Below the pieces are notes generated by a model. The model saw only the letters and a program-made list of their open reading frames with translations. It was not told where the DNA came from and made no database searches. Shown one piece after another: positions 18,801-26,954 of a stretch of DNA of 51,549 nt. How positions within the stretch are numbered: the stretch's first letter is position 1; the number at the start of each line of letters is the position of its first letter. The stretch comes from Akkermansiaceae bacterium (GTDB lineage: Bacteria; Verrucomicrobiota; Verrucomicrobiia; Verrucomicrobiales; Akkermansiaceae), in contig JAKMGP010000014.1 in NCBI GenBank assembly GCA_022424905.1, forward strand, positions 1 through 51,549, read 5' to 3'. A program made the translations under genes and the position numbers.

Positions 18801-19802
18801 ACAAGCCCGACAGGAGGGGAGGGACTGAATGTGGAGGGAGACTACTCGGGTCAAGTTTCGGCGCGTGGAGAAATTATTAAACTGACCAATTCTAAAGGGG
18901 TTGTTGTTGATGAACGGCTCACGCCCTCGGAAGAAAGCGATCTTCAAAAGTATCTCCGGATCACCGAAATCCATTTTGCTCCTTTGGAAGGAAAGGAGTT
19001 TGAATTCATTGAGTTGACCAATATTGGTCCCGATCCACTGGATTTGTCCGGGGTTCGTTTTACGGACGGATTGGAAGCGGAGCTCACGGGTTTACTTGCT
19101 CCGGGGGAATTAGGATTGGTGGTTTCTAACCCCTCTCATTTTCCTGGACTTAAGATTGTGGGAATTTTTTCGGGGGCTCTGAACAATGGAGGCGAGCAGC
19201 TTACCTTGCGCGATACCGCTGGAGAAAATATTCTCTCGTTCGACTTTGTGGGGGAGTGGTTCACGGCGGCGGGGAATTCCGGATATAGTTTGGCTCTTCG
19301 AGATAACACGGCCGATTGGTCTACTTGGGACGATCGCTTAAGCTGGGCAAGTAGCAGTGAAGTGGGAGGGTCGCCAGGGGTTGATAATCCTGTTCCATAC
19401 AGCAATGATTATGAGTCTTGGACGCAGTCGTTTTTTACAGAGGGTGAGCTTGAAGATCCGTTCGTCAGCGGTCCCATGGCGGATGCTAATGGGGATGGGT
19501 TTAATAATCTCATGCACTACGCTTTGGGGGTAGATCCAAAGATTCTCTTGTCTGGATCATTCGCTGATGTCGTGATAAAAGACGGAGTTATTTCACTTCA
19601 ATTTGACAGGCTGATGAAAACTCCCGATCTGAATCTGACTGTGCAGGTCTCCACTGATCTACTGGATTGGTCGTCTTTGGCGATTCTCACGGATTCTGAA
19701 ACACACGTAAATGGTCGTGAGACAGTCACTTATAGTAGCCCAATTTCTCTTTCGCTGGGGTCACAGCAATTCCTCCGTGTGAAGGTCACTAGTAATCCTT
19801 AA
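15894..19802 (+). CDS. Giant secreted CotH-kinase / lamin-tail-domain protein
   Basis: A 1302-residue exported protein. It has a signal peptide (about 1-23, ending LSAQ) and a first lamin-tail-like domain (about 24-145: ISEFLASN, SDWIELSNLSGGTIDLDGW, GEYLALIRPDG). A beta-sandwich region (about 160-345: LYLRVPFTVEDP, FAIYINGSPI) is followed by an Ig-like segment. A CotH-type region (about 500-870) contains RIRGGSSAGLSKKSYKFDF, NNDNMSKNYYLYRD and LPWDTDLTWG. Two further lamin-tail domains start near 900 and 1020. The end has a calcium-loop-like DANGDGFNNLMHYALG and a beta module with STDLLDWSSL. CotH proteins are atypical secreted kinases in spore coats and fungi; the substrate here is unknown. 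No PEP-CTERM tail is present. It is followed 15 bases later by a LamG protein, likely in one operon. Confidence 0.88.
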   Translation: MILRFFSSGFVAFSLCFIPLSAQEVVISEFLASNVSGLTDEDGENSDWIELSNLSGGTIDLDGWSLTDNADDLQRWVIPEVILAPGEKLVVFASGKDRAIFDQELHTDFKLSSSGEYLALIRPDGVSVESEYAPLFPRQYPDISFGIGLVDTNSVTLVGPDAPLTYLVPDNGNSDVGGALPFHELSFDDSGWSSAEMGVGYATTTNADPYDDFIGNGGDIQDDLYRQNTTLYLRVPFTVEDPTAVTSLQFRARYDDGFAIYINGSPILVSTFEPNDGVWDFEARASGNHNDTEATALESFTIDLSQVKLVAGTNVLAVHGLNSSLTSSDFLFDCELTAQVRGDGSSRLIYMPIPSPGIKNGGGVADLGPVVRKVTKNPERPNLAIQNSLTITAEVSASGEAVAQVNLIYRRGFLAESALEMFDNGTGPDEFAGDGVYSADLSLVGLQPGEMIRWRVESRDVNGMTSSNPFFFDELNSPKYYGTVALDPTLESDLPVLEWFLENPNAANNRTGTRVAVMHLGEFYDNVYCRIRGGSSAGLSKKSYKFDFNTGHHFRTVEQLGGVRAEEFNLNTTWTDKAYIRQPLSYEIYDMAGSPGSECVLMRVEQNGQFFSVAAYTEQVDKRLLRRERRLDDDGALYKMFNAGTSGTSGVEKKNRRFESNADLSTFVSGMSMSGNALENFIFDNVDLPRQLNYLAATVLSQNNDNMSKNYYLYRDTEGSGEWTQLPWDTDLTWGSHYMTNDNISHDGIWATADYVLGGRNANSPISPSHPFVGVRELKGNRSWNRLIDKLLENERVKNMFRRRLQTLVDEILMSKVIDDRIEGMELLLKNDAVLDRAKWGQFGRSQSLIQAIAVLEDEYLIPRRTHLSVTHLATNSASYPTPQTSSALLPGPAGVVTSVSFGEIEANPSSLNQDEEYIEIKNAADEAIDLSGWNVTGGIEFEFLSGTILEAEGSVYLTPDVSMFRSRATSPTGGEGLNVEGDYSGQVSARGEIIKLTNSKGVVVDERLTPSEESDLQKYLRITEIHFAPLEGKEFEFIELTNIGPDPLDLSGVRFTDGLEAELTGLLAPGELGLVVSNPSHFPGLKIVGIFSGALNNGGEQLTLRDTAGENILSFDFVGEWFTAAGNSGYSLALRDNTADWSTWDDRLSWASSSEVGGSPGVDNPVPYSNDYESWTQSFFTEGELEDPFVSGPMADANGDGFNNLMHYALGVDPKILLSGSFADVVIKDGVISLQFDRLMKTPDLNLTVQVSTDLLDWSSLAILTDSETHVNGRETVTYSSPISLSLGSQQFLRVKVTSNP

Positions 19803-19817
19803 AACATAAAAAGAAAA

Positions 19818-22001
19818 ATGCAAAATACACCCATAAAACTTGCAAGTCTGACTGCTCTATTAGTCGGCCCCACGGCTATGGCTGATTATCCGGCCACGGT
19901 AATTGCTTCAAATCCGTTGGCTTATTATCGCTTCGAGGAAGCGCCGGGAGCGACGACCTTGGCTGATTCTAGCGGTAACGGGTTGGATATCGACAATAGT
20001 TTTCCAGCTGGGACTACGGTCCTTGGTTCGGATGGAGCGGTTGGCTCGGCAGTGACTTTTAATGGTGATGGATATTTGGTTTCACCGTTGGATTTGGACA
20101 CATCGATTGGGGATTTTACGATCGAGGCGATTATTAAAAGAACAGCGGGAGTTCCAGAGGGCGTAGTGATTGCTAATCAAGATGGTGACCTCGGGCCTGG
20201 GCGGAGCAATTTGGTCGTCAACGGGGCTGGATTTATTACGACTTTTTCGGGAGGAGCGACGACTAATTCAGGTGTCATAAATACGGGAGAATCTTTTGAT
20301 CATGTCATTTTGACTTTCGATCAAAGTGCGGTTGCAGAGGGAGTGGATCCCACTTTTCGTTTCTTTATCAATGGTGCGGAGGCTGGGACTGGGACTGCGA
20401 TTCCCGAGGCCGCTAATGGAAGTTGGGTTATTGGTGCCAATAAGATTCTGACGACACAGTTTTTCAACGGAATCGTCGATGATGTTGCAATCTACGGAAG
20501 TCGTCTTGACGATCCGGATGGTGATGGTGATTCCTCCGACTCCAAGATTGCGGAACACTACAAAGGATTTCTTTCCGATTCAATTACGGTAGGATCTTTC
20601 GAATCTAGTGTGACCTATCTTGATTCAGGGCAGAGTGCGGAGCTTAACTGGCTGGTTTCCCCCGAACTAAGCTCGTTGACACTCGATGACGGAACTGGTC
20701 CGATTGATGTCCTAGCGCAAACAATTGATGGTGAAGGCTCAATAATGGTTTCGCCGACAGCGACGACCACTTACACCTTGATCGGGGTCGGCTCTTTTGG
20801 CAGTGAGTCGCTTGAGATCGCAATAACGGTTGATGAAGGGGCTGTTATCAATTCGTTTACCTCAAATGTCGATCAAGCGAGTCCGGGGTCAAATGTTACC
20901 CTTTTCTGGGATGTGACTAATGCTTCAAGCGTTACGATCGATAATGAGATTGGTGCGGTGAATGCTATTTCGGGGAGCGTTATTGTTCCCCTAAATAAGG
21001 AAACAACATTTACTTTGACCGCGAATAATTCTCAGGGCCCCGTTACCGAGTCGGTAACGATTGCCTTGGCTGATGCTTCACTTCCAGTGGCCCATTGGAG
21101 GGTAGGGGAGGCCGCAGGAGAAAAAAATGGCTCAGTGTTGATTGGTGAAGGTGGTTCTTCTTTTGACGGTCTCTTTGTTGGAACCCCATCTTTTGATGCC
21201 GATGATCCTGCTCCGGTGCCCGGAGGGTCCACCGCATCGATTGTGTTCGATGGTGCTCGGAGTTGGGTTGATGTCAGTGGTTACGATGGTGTCGGAGGAG
21301 ATTCAGCTAGGACTTTGGCTTTTTGGTTCAAAGGAGATTTGGTCCAGCCCAATCTGAATGCAACTTTGGTTTCTTGGGGAACTGGCGCGACTGGTGCTAG
21401 GTTTGATACTCGGATTAACACAGCAGGCGTAAATCAGCTGAGGACGGAGGTTGCTGGTTCTGGCTCCAATACTACTACTCCGATCGTAACGGGAGAGTGG
21501 CACCATTGCGCGGTCGTGTTTGACCCTGTTTTGGGAACTACGATTGGAGATGCCCTGTTTTATGTTGATGGAAATCTAGAAGCTTTGACCGCTTCGGGCG
21601 GAACAACCGTCAATACCAATGCTAGCAATGGAGTGAGAATTGGAAGTGCTCGGACCTTTCCAGGCCGGGCCGTAGCGGGGAAAATGGATGATATCAGAAT
21701 CTATGACCGTGCTTTGAGTGAAGCTGAAATTTTGTCTCTAATCACTCCGGGAAATGGACAGGAGCTAAAGATTACCGCAATCCGTCAGCTCGGAAATGGA
21801 AATGTTGAGGTCGATTGGGCGGGAGCTCCAGGTGACTACTTCTTTGAATATTCCTTTGATCTAACTCCGGATAGTTGGTTGGAAATTAGCGATAGTGAGT
21901 TAATTCCTCAGGGTGAGACGATGGCTACTTCAGTTGATGACTTCATCGCGCCAAACGCCGAAAATCGTAAGGTTTTCTATCGTCTGAGACCGGTTGACTA
22001 A
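19818..22001 (+). CDS. Secreted LamG/concanavalin-like lectin protein
   Basis: A 727-residue exported protein. A signal peptide (1-22, ending TAMA) is followed by a first LamG-like jelly roll (about 23-245: LAYYRFEE, GDFTIEAIIKR, NGIVDDVAIYGSRL). Two Ig-like beta domains follow (about 255-340 and 343-420; the second has INSFTSNVDQASPG and VTLFWDVTNASSVTI). A second LamG domain (about 425-640) contains SWVDVSGYDG, TLAFWFKGDL, EWHHCAVVFD and MDDIRIYDRALSEAE. The C-terminal beta module (about 645-727) contains YSFDLTPDSWLEIS and ends VFYRLRPVD. LamG domains bind glycans or proteins, so a surface adhesin or polysaccharide-binding role is inferred. The Ig-like domain is closely related to one in the giant protein at 40845-44870. 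Confidence 0.85.
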   Translation: MQNTPIKLASLTALLVGPTAMADYPATVIASNPLAYYRFEEAPGATTLADSSGNGLDIDNSFPAGTTVLGSDGAVGSAVTFNGDGYLVSPLDLDTSIGDFTIEAIIKRTAGVPEGVVIANQDGDLGPGRSNLVVNGAGFITTFSGGATTNSGVINTGESFDHVILTFDQSAVAEGVDPTFRFFINGAEAGTGTAIPEAANGSWVIGANKILTTQFFNGIVDDVAIYGSRLDDPDGDGDSSDSKIAEHYKGFLSDSITVGSFESSVTYLDSGQSAELNWLVSPELSSLTLDDGTGPIDVLAQTIDGEGSIMVSPTATTTYTLIGVGSFGSESLEIAITVDEGAVINSFTSNVDQASPGSNVTLFWDVTNASSVTIDNEIGAVNAISGSVIVPLNKETTFTLTANNSQGPVTESVTIALADASLPVAHWRVGEAAGEKNGSVLIGEGGSSFDGLFVGTPSFDADDPAPVPGGSTASIVFDGARSWVDVSGYDGVGGDSARTLAFWFKGDLVQPNLNATLVSWGTGATGARFDTRINTAGVNQLRTEVAGSGSNTTTPIVTGEWHHCAVVFDPVLGTTIGDALFYVDGNLEALTASGGTTVNTNASNGVRIGSARTFPGRAVAGKMDDIRIYDRALSEAEILSLITPGNGQELKITAIRQLGNGNVEVDWAGAPGDYFFEYSFDLTPDSWLEISDSELIPQGETMATSVDDFIAPNAENRKVFYRLRPVD

Positions 22002-22116
22002 TCGTTCAGCAAGAATGATTCAAATTTTCAAATCCTGGTGGATCCGATCCAGCGGGGTTTTGAAGTGATTAGTTCCTTTGCATTACAGACCAAGATCGGG
22101 TAACGTATCCGATAGG

Positions 22117-22809
22117 ATGTCGAAATTGGGTAGAGTTCATTGCGTAGTTCTTAGCGTATTAATTATCTATACGTTTATCGCGTGGGAGGGTGTCAAGCGT
22201 GATGAGCGTAGTCTAAGAGAGGCAGAAAAAGAAGCTTCTGAAAATGGTCAACCTGATCCTTGGTCCGAGGTGAAGTCTGTTGAGAATCGACAGGATGCTG
22301 CTGAGGGAATGGTGAAGGTAGGTATTCCACTTTTGGTGACGGTGATTTATGGGGGGATTCTGATGGTCTTGTATGTTTTGCCAGTTTTGGTTGATAAGGT
22401 AAGCGAGGAAATGATGGGTTCGACGGCAGAGGTGGATGATGATCCTCTAGATGAAGCACGTGCGGCCGTCACGGAAGGAGAGTATGCCGATGCTATTGCG
22501 GTGTATCGTAGGTTCTTGCTTGAAAATCCTGAGAGCCGGCACTCTTTGGTTGAGATTGCAAAAATCCAGCGGGATCATCTGAGCAGCCCTGCCGGAGCTA
22601 TTAGCACGCTTGAACAAGGTTTGGATGAGCATGAGTGGTCGGAGGATGATGCTGCTTTTTTGATGTTCCGGATTGCTGAGATTTCTGAGGAAGATCTTGC
22701 TGATAAAGATCAGGTGATTGCGGTGATGAAGCGTGTAATTAGGGAGTTGAAAGGGACTCGACATGCGGGTAATGCGGCTCACAAGTTACGTGAATTGGAA
22801 GAAGGTTGA
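22117..22809 (+). CDS. Membrane-anchored TPR-like protein
   Basis: A 230-residue protein of unknown function. One membrane helix lies near the N-terminus (about 7-24), then a charged segment (about 26-65) and a second helix (about 67-93: IPLLVTVIYGGILMVLYVLPVL). A helical domain follows with tetratricopeptide-like repeats, starting DEARAAVTEGEYADAIAVYRRFL and continuing with SLVEIAKIQRD and later DQVIAVMKRVIRELKG. TPR domains hold protein complexes together. The frame is open upstream from a TTG at 22078, but the ATG at 22117 is preferred because it opens the hydrophobic segment. It lies 3 bases before comEC, so the two are co-transcribed, but no shared function is known. Confidence 0.75.
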   Translation: MSKLGRVHCVVLSVLIIYTFIAWEGVKRDERSLREAEKEASENGQPDPWSEVKSVENRQDAAEGMVKVGIPLLVTVIYGGILMVLYVLPVLVDKVSEEMMGSTAEVDDDPLDEARAAVTEGEYADAIAVYRRFLLENPESRHSLVEIAKIQRDHLSSPAGAISTLEQGLDEHEWSEDDAAFLMFRIAEISEEDLADKDQVIAVMKRVIRELKGTRHAGNAAHKLRELEEG

Positions 22810-22812
22810 ATT

Positions 22813-25038
22813 GTGAAATGGGTGCACAAAAAATGGAGACATTTACTGGCAGTTGCACCTCTTGTTCCGCTTGCTTTAGCGTGTTTGGCTGGAGCGACTT
22901 TTGGTAAGTCTCCTGTCTGTGCTGTGTTTTTCATAGCGCTTGCTTTGGCTTTGGCTCGCAAGGCCGTCGTTTGGTGGTTTGGGATTTTTATGATGGTGGT
23001 GACGGTGGGATGGCGATCTGAGGTTTTGGAATCTCCTGTCAAAGAAAGTCTTGCATCACCTTCCAGTGAATTCGTTGAAGGTGTCCTTGCGGTGGGAAGA
23101 AAAACCAATCCAACTCAAACAAAGCGGTTTGGTGTATTGGACGAAGGAGGAGTGAAACGTCGAGTTATAATCTTTGGAGTGGAAGATTTCCAACCGGGCG
23201 AAATAAGGCAAATCAAGGGAAGATTTTTCGTTCCATCCCGTGAGCGTAATCCCGGTCTTTTTTCACAGACTAAGCTTTGGGAACGGCAGGGGATCTTCGG
23301 CGGTCTCTGGGTTAAGGAGAGTGAATTAGTGTCCGTGAATTGGGCTTCGGCTCCTTATCGGTGGGCCGAAAATCTTCGTGAAGAATTGTCGATCTTAATC
23401 ACTCGTGGATTACCGGTCGGAAGTTCTGGACGTGATGTGATTACCGCAATGGTCCTGGGTGAAAAACCACCCCGTGATTCCGTAATTAGTAGGGCTTTCC
23501 GCCAGAGTGGAGCCATGCATGTTTTTGCAGTGAGTGGGCTTCATGTCACCCTAGTGGGGGCTATCTGCTGGATGGTTCTGATGCATCTGCCGATTCCTCG
23601 TAGAGTGGGTGTCTTTTTTGTGATTTTGACCATGCTGACTTACGCGCTGATTACGGGGCTAAGGCCTCCGGCAGTTCGAGCCACTTTGATGGCAATCTGT
23701 TTCTTAGGAGCCTTTTTCTTTCGGCGAAGGCCATCCGTTTTTAACGCGCTCGCTCTCAGTTTTTCGTTAGTTGTTTCGTGGAGGCCCTCCCAAGTTTTTG
23801 ATGTGGGATTTCAGCTTTCGTACGGGGTGTTACTTGCGATTGGAGTGGGGGTAGGAGTTGCACTAAAGCTGACAGGAAGAATTGCGGAGTTGGACCCATT
23901 TTTTCCTTCGCGCCTTTTGAGCGACGGTCAGCGGAAAACTCTCAAAGTTCGAACCTACTTTTCCCATCTTGGAGCTAGTTCGTTGGCGGCTTGGTTGGGA
24001 TCAATGCCCATCATGATTTGGCACTTCGGAGTTGTCACTCCGATTGCCGTTTTAACAAGCTTGGTATTGATTCCTATAACCATGGTGATTTTAGCTCTCG
24101 CTTTTTTTTCAGCAATCGTGGGCTCTCTAGAGGATCGCTTGGGAATCGGTGTTAATCGAATCAATGAGGGGGTCGCAACAAGTGCGTTCCATGTCGCTAA
24201 GGGGTTCTCAAAAGTGCCGCTTGGTCATTGGCGATCAAGGCGTCTGACTCCAGGCGATTGGGTGGTGTTTGATACTTATGACGGGGGTGCCGCATCATTT
24301 CTTGATGTTCAAGATGGCGTGATGATTGATGTGGGGAGTGAGGAGTTTTTTACGCGTGAATTGCGCTCTATTCTAGGCCATTGGGAAGTAGAGCCTCCCG
24401 TCGCTTTTCTGACTCATCCTGATGGTGATCACGTCGGAGCCCTCCCGCAAATGCTAGGTAAGGGCTTTTTAAAACAGGTTGTTTTTCCAGTGGATAACGC
24501 TCTTAGTCCCAAGTATCGCGAGTTTTTCTCGCAAGTGAAAGGCTCGGATTGTGAGGTGCGCTTGGGAAAAGCCGGAGAGCGGATTGAATTAGCGGAGGGA
24601 ATTTGGGTCGAGATTTTAAACGCGGGGGCGAAGGGGATTCGCAATATTGCCGATAATAGAAATATGGTGATGAAGGTTCATTGGAAGGGCTGGAAGATTC
24701 TCGTGACTGGTGATCTGGGAATAGTTGCTGAACTTGATTTAATCGCTAAAGGCGTCGACTTGAGTGCCGATATTGTTTTGATGGGACACCACAAATGGGG
24801 TTTCTCTGGACAACATCAGTTTTTTGAGGCGATTGGGGCTAAGGTGATTATTTCAAGCGGTGCTAACTATCCTCGATATGAAATGCCCAGGGAGAGTTGG
24901 GTTGAGCATTTAAGCGAGGAGGGGTATCAGTTTTTCAATCAACGAGAAACTGGAGCCGTCATCATGGATTTTTCAGTAGACGAAGTTTCGATTCAATCAT
25001 ATCTCGATGACGAAAGGCGGTTTGTGCTTCAACGGTAG
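22813..25038 (+). CDS. comEC: ComEC/Rec2-family DNA uptake channel protein
   Basis: A 741-residue inner-membrane protein of the ComEC/Rec2 family, which carries single-stranded DNA into the cytoplasm during natural transformation. It starts at GTG 22813. The N-terminal helices and OB-like domain cover about 1-200. The competence domain follows, with the family hallmark VFAVSGLHVTLVG (near 238-250), TGLRPPAVRATLMA and FDVGFQLSYGVLLAIGVG. A C-terminal metallo-beta-lactamase-like domain (about 485-720) contains FLTHPDGDHVGALP, ILVTGDL and LMGHHKWGFSGQH, retaining most metal-binding residues. Its presence suggests competence, but dprA and comEA are not in the window. Its last 10 bases overlap the convergent alr gene. 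Confidence 0.93.
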   Translation: MKWVHKKWRHLLAVAPLVPLALACLAGATFGKSPVCAVFFIALALALARKAVVWWFGIFMMVVTVGWRSEVLESPVKESLASPSSEFVEGVLAVGRKTNPTQTKRFGVLDEGGVKRRVIIFGVEDFQPGEIRQIKGRFFVPSRERNPGLFSQTKLWERQGIFGGLWVKESELVSVNWASAPYRWAENLREELSILITRGLPVGSSGRDVITAMVLGEKPPRDSVISRAFRQSGAMHVFAVSGLHVTLVGAICWMVLMHLPIPRRVGVFFVILTMLTYALITGLRPPAVRATLMAICFLGAFFFRRRPSVFNALALSFSLVVSWRPSQVFDVGFQLSYGVLLAIGVGVGVALKLTGRIAELDPFFPSRLLSDGQRKTLKVRTYFSHLGASSLAAWLGSMPIMIWHFGVVTPIAVLTSLVLIPITMVILALAFFSAIVGSLEDRLGIGVNRINEGVATSAFHVAKGFSKVPLGHWRSRRLTPGDWVVFDTYDGGAASFLDVQDGVMIDVGSEEFFTRELRSILGHWEVEPPVAFLTHPDGDHVGALPQMLGKGFLKQVVFPVDNALSPKYREFFSQVKGSDCEVRLGKAGERIELAEGIWVEILNAGAKGIRNIADNRNMVMKVHWKGWKILVTGDLGIVAELDLIAKGVDLSADIVLMGHHKWGFSGQHQFFEAIGAKVIISSGANYPRYEMPRESWVEHLSEEGYQFFNQRETGAVIMDFSVDEVSIQSYLDDERRFVLQR

Positions 25039-26114
25039 ATCCGTGTCACTCTCGGTGTGATTTGAGTAAGGATTTCCCAGGGGATTGTGCCTGCTTTTTC
25101 GGCTAGATCTGAAACGAGGAGGTTGGGGCCGAAGAGCTCGGCCTCGTCGCCGGGTTGGCATGTGTCGAGTTCGGTAACGTCAACTATGATTTGATCCATA
25201 GTGACCCGGCCCAGAAGAGGGCAGGCCGCTTTGTTGAGGATAACGCTAGTTCCCTTTCCTGATAGCGACCTAGGATAGCCGTCGCCATAACCAAGGCCCA
25301 CGACGGCAGTTTTAGTATCGCGTTCAAGGATGGTCCGGCCATAGGAAACGCCATGCCCTTTAGGGAGATGATTGATGACCGAGACTCTAGATTTGAAGGT
25401 CATGACTGGTTTTAAGAATTCCTGATGAGCTGGAAGGGGAGAGATTCCATAAATAAGGAGGCCGGGACGAACAAGATTTGTGGTGCGACTATCGTAATCG
25501 AGAAGGCCTGCTGAGTTGCTGAGGTGAACGTGAAATTTCTCATCACGTCCTGGGATGCTCTCAACCATTGAATCGAAGAGTTCGAATTGCTTGTGGGTAA
25601 ACACTGGATCTTCATCTGCAACAGGAAGGTGTGAGCCTACTCCGGTTAGCCTGATTCCCGAAGCTTGCTTCAGCTTTTGCAAAGCCTCACCAAGTTGATC
25701 AGGCAAAAATCCTCCACGCCCCATTCCAGTGTCGAGTGCGAGGTGAGCTTCAATTGGCGAGTCTTTTCCTAGGTGGTTGAAGTGCTCTATTTCTTCGAAA
25801 GAGCAAAGGCAGGGAGTCCAGCCGCAGGCAGCGATCTCTTCGCGCTCGGACTGAAGGGTCGCGCCAAGTATATACGGTCGGGTCTTAATTCCTTCTTTGG
25901 AAAGGCATCGAGCTTCTCCGGTATTAGCCACACCCAAGAAGGGAAGGTTTTGCCTATCTAGTTCCTTAGCTATCTCAATAAGACCGTGACCGTAAGCTCC
26001 TCCTTTGATCACGGCCATGACATCCTTGCCAGAATGGCGGCGAGCAAGCTGAAGATTATGATGGAGCGCAGAGCGATCAATTTCAGCCCAAGCACGTGGA
26101 GGAGATTCAGTCAC
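25029..26114 (-). CDS. alr: Alanine racemase
   Basis: Converts L- to D-alanine with pyridoxal phosphate, supplying D-Ala for peptidoglycan. A 361-residue fold type III enzyme. The PLP-binding Lys37 sits in VMAVIKGGAYGHG, where most enzymes have KANAYGHG. Other motifs are ALDTGMGRGGF, HLSNSAGLL, VRPGLLIYGISP, and the catalytic tyrosine region GVSYGRTILERDT with GLGYGDGYPRSLS. The conserved GRVTMDQIIVDVT lies near 300. The start is a GTG at 26114 with no clear ribosome site. It is convergent with comEC, sharing 10 bases at their ends. Confidence 0.96.
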   Translation of the reverse strand: MTESPPRAWAEIDRSALHHNLQLARRHSGKDVMAVIKGGAYGHGLIEIAKELDRQNLPFLGVANTGEARCLSKEGIKTRPYILGATLQSEREEIAACGWTPCLCSFEEIEHFNHLGKDSPIEAHLALDTGMGRGGFLPDQLGEALQKLKQASGIRLTGVGSHLPVADEDPVFTHKQFELFDSMVESIPGRDEKFHVHLSNSAGLLDYDSRTTNLVRPGLLIYGISPLPAHQEFLKPVMTFKSRVSVINHLPKGHGVSYGRTILERDTKTAVVGLGYGDGYPRSLSGKGTSVILNKAACPLLGRVTMDQIIVDVTELDTCQPGDEAELFGPNLLVSDLAEKAGTIPWEILTQITPRVTRIYR

Positions 26115-26500
26115 GGAAAGAGAATAATGAGAAATTCAAAATTAGAAATTCCCAAATTATCAACTAAAAATGAGATTACTTAGAATGGTGGAGGGATTAG
26201 TGAGATTAAGATTAGTTTTATTTTGGAGAGAAGGTCGACATCTGTGTTAGAAAATTGGATAGCGATCTTGTCCCTTATTCCATACAATGGGCTTTGATTT
26301 TTCATCACATAGCTTGCAAAATTTTAGGGTCACCGCGGATTCCACCGAAAGGCTAAACGATTTATCACAGGGGATCTTGAGAAGCTTGTTGGAAAGGATG
26401 AGGTAGACTATTTGTCTAAACAGCGTTTAAGGGTGGTGGATCAAACTATTTGGGTGATCTAAATCCTGCCAAATGAAGAAAATAACTTGCTGAGTGAACG
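26115..26500. other. AT-rich 386-base intergenic stretch, possibly holding decayed coding sequence
   Basis: This gap between the divergent alr and thioesterase genes has no complete gene. It must hold both their promoters, but no clear -35/-10 or sigma-54 site was found. On the plus strand two short stretches, about 26301-26354 and 26357-26461, read like coding sequence (for example RFITGDLEKLVGKDEVDYL ending in a stop at 26461), but they are in different frames with no start. This could be a gene remnant or chance. Confidence 0.35.
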
Positions 26501-26899
26501 ATGAAGCTTGAAGACTTAAAGTTAACGACCGAGGAGGAAGTCATGTTCTTCGACACGGATTGTGGGGGCGTAGTCCATAATATTGCGTATCTCCGTATGA
26601 TCGAAACCTGTCGGACTAAACTGGCAGGCCTCATGGGTATGGATTTGCAAAGAATGGCCGAAACTCAGCTATTTCCAGTGGTGTTTCGGACTGAAATCGA
26701 TTACAGGCAACCCGCTAAGCTTGGTGACATTCTAAGAATTCACGGTCATGTGAGCGAGGTCGGTAAAGTTAGATTTTGGTGTAATTTCACCGTGGTTCGA
26801 GAAGGGGAGGAGCAACCATTAATCACTTGTCGTCAAGGACTGGCTATGGTGCAAATGCCGCAGGGCCAACCAAAGCGCTTGCTTTTAGACTGGACCTGA
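26501..26899 (+). CDS. YbgC/4HBT-like acyl-CoA thioesterase (hotdog fold)
   Basis: A 132-residue single-domain hotdog protein. The active-site stretch FFDTDCGGVVHNIAYLRMIE (about 16-35) matches YbgC and 4-hydroxybenzoyl-CoA thioesterases, with Asp20 as the expected catalytic acid. VVFRTEIDYRQPAKLGDILRI and CRQGLAMVQM are the usual later strands. It hydrolyses short-chain or aromatic acyl-CoA esters; the substrate cannot be read. In many bacteria ybgC lies beside tolQRA, but not here. gpmI follows after 55 bases, possibly co-transcribed. Confidence 0.88.
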   Translation: MKLEDLKLTTEEEVMFFDTDCGGVVHNIAYLRMIETCRTKLAGLMGMDLQRMAETQLFPVVFRTEIDYRQPAKLGDILRIHGHVSEVGKVRFWCNFTVVREGEEQPLITCRQGLAMVQMPQGQPKRLLLDWT

Positions 26900-26954
26900 G
26901 TTTTCCCCGTTTTCTCTTTAAGGATTGATGGTAAGACCGTAACACGGGGGCGTA

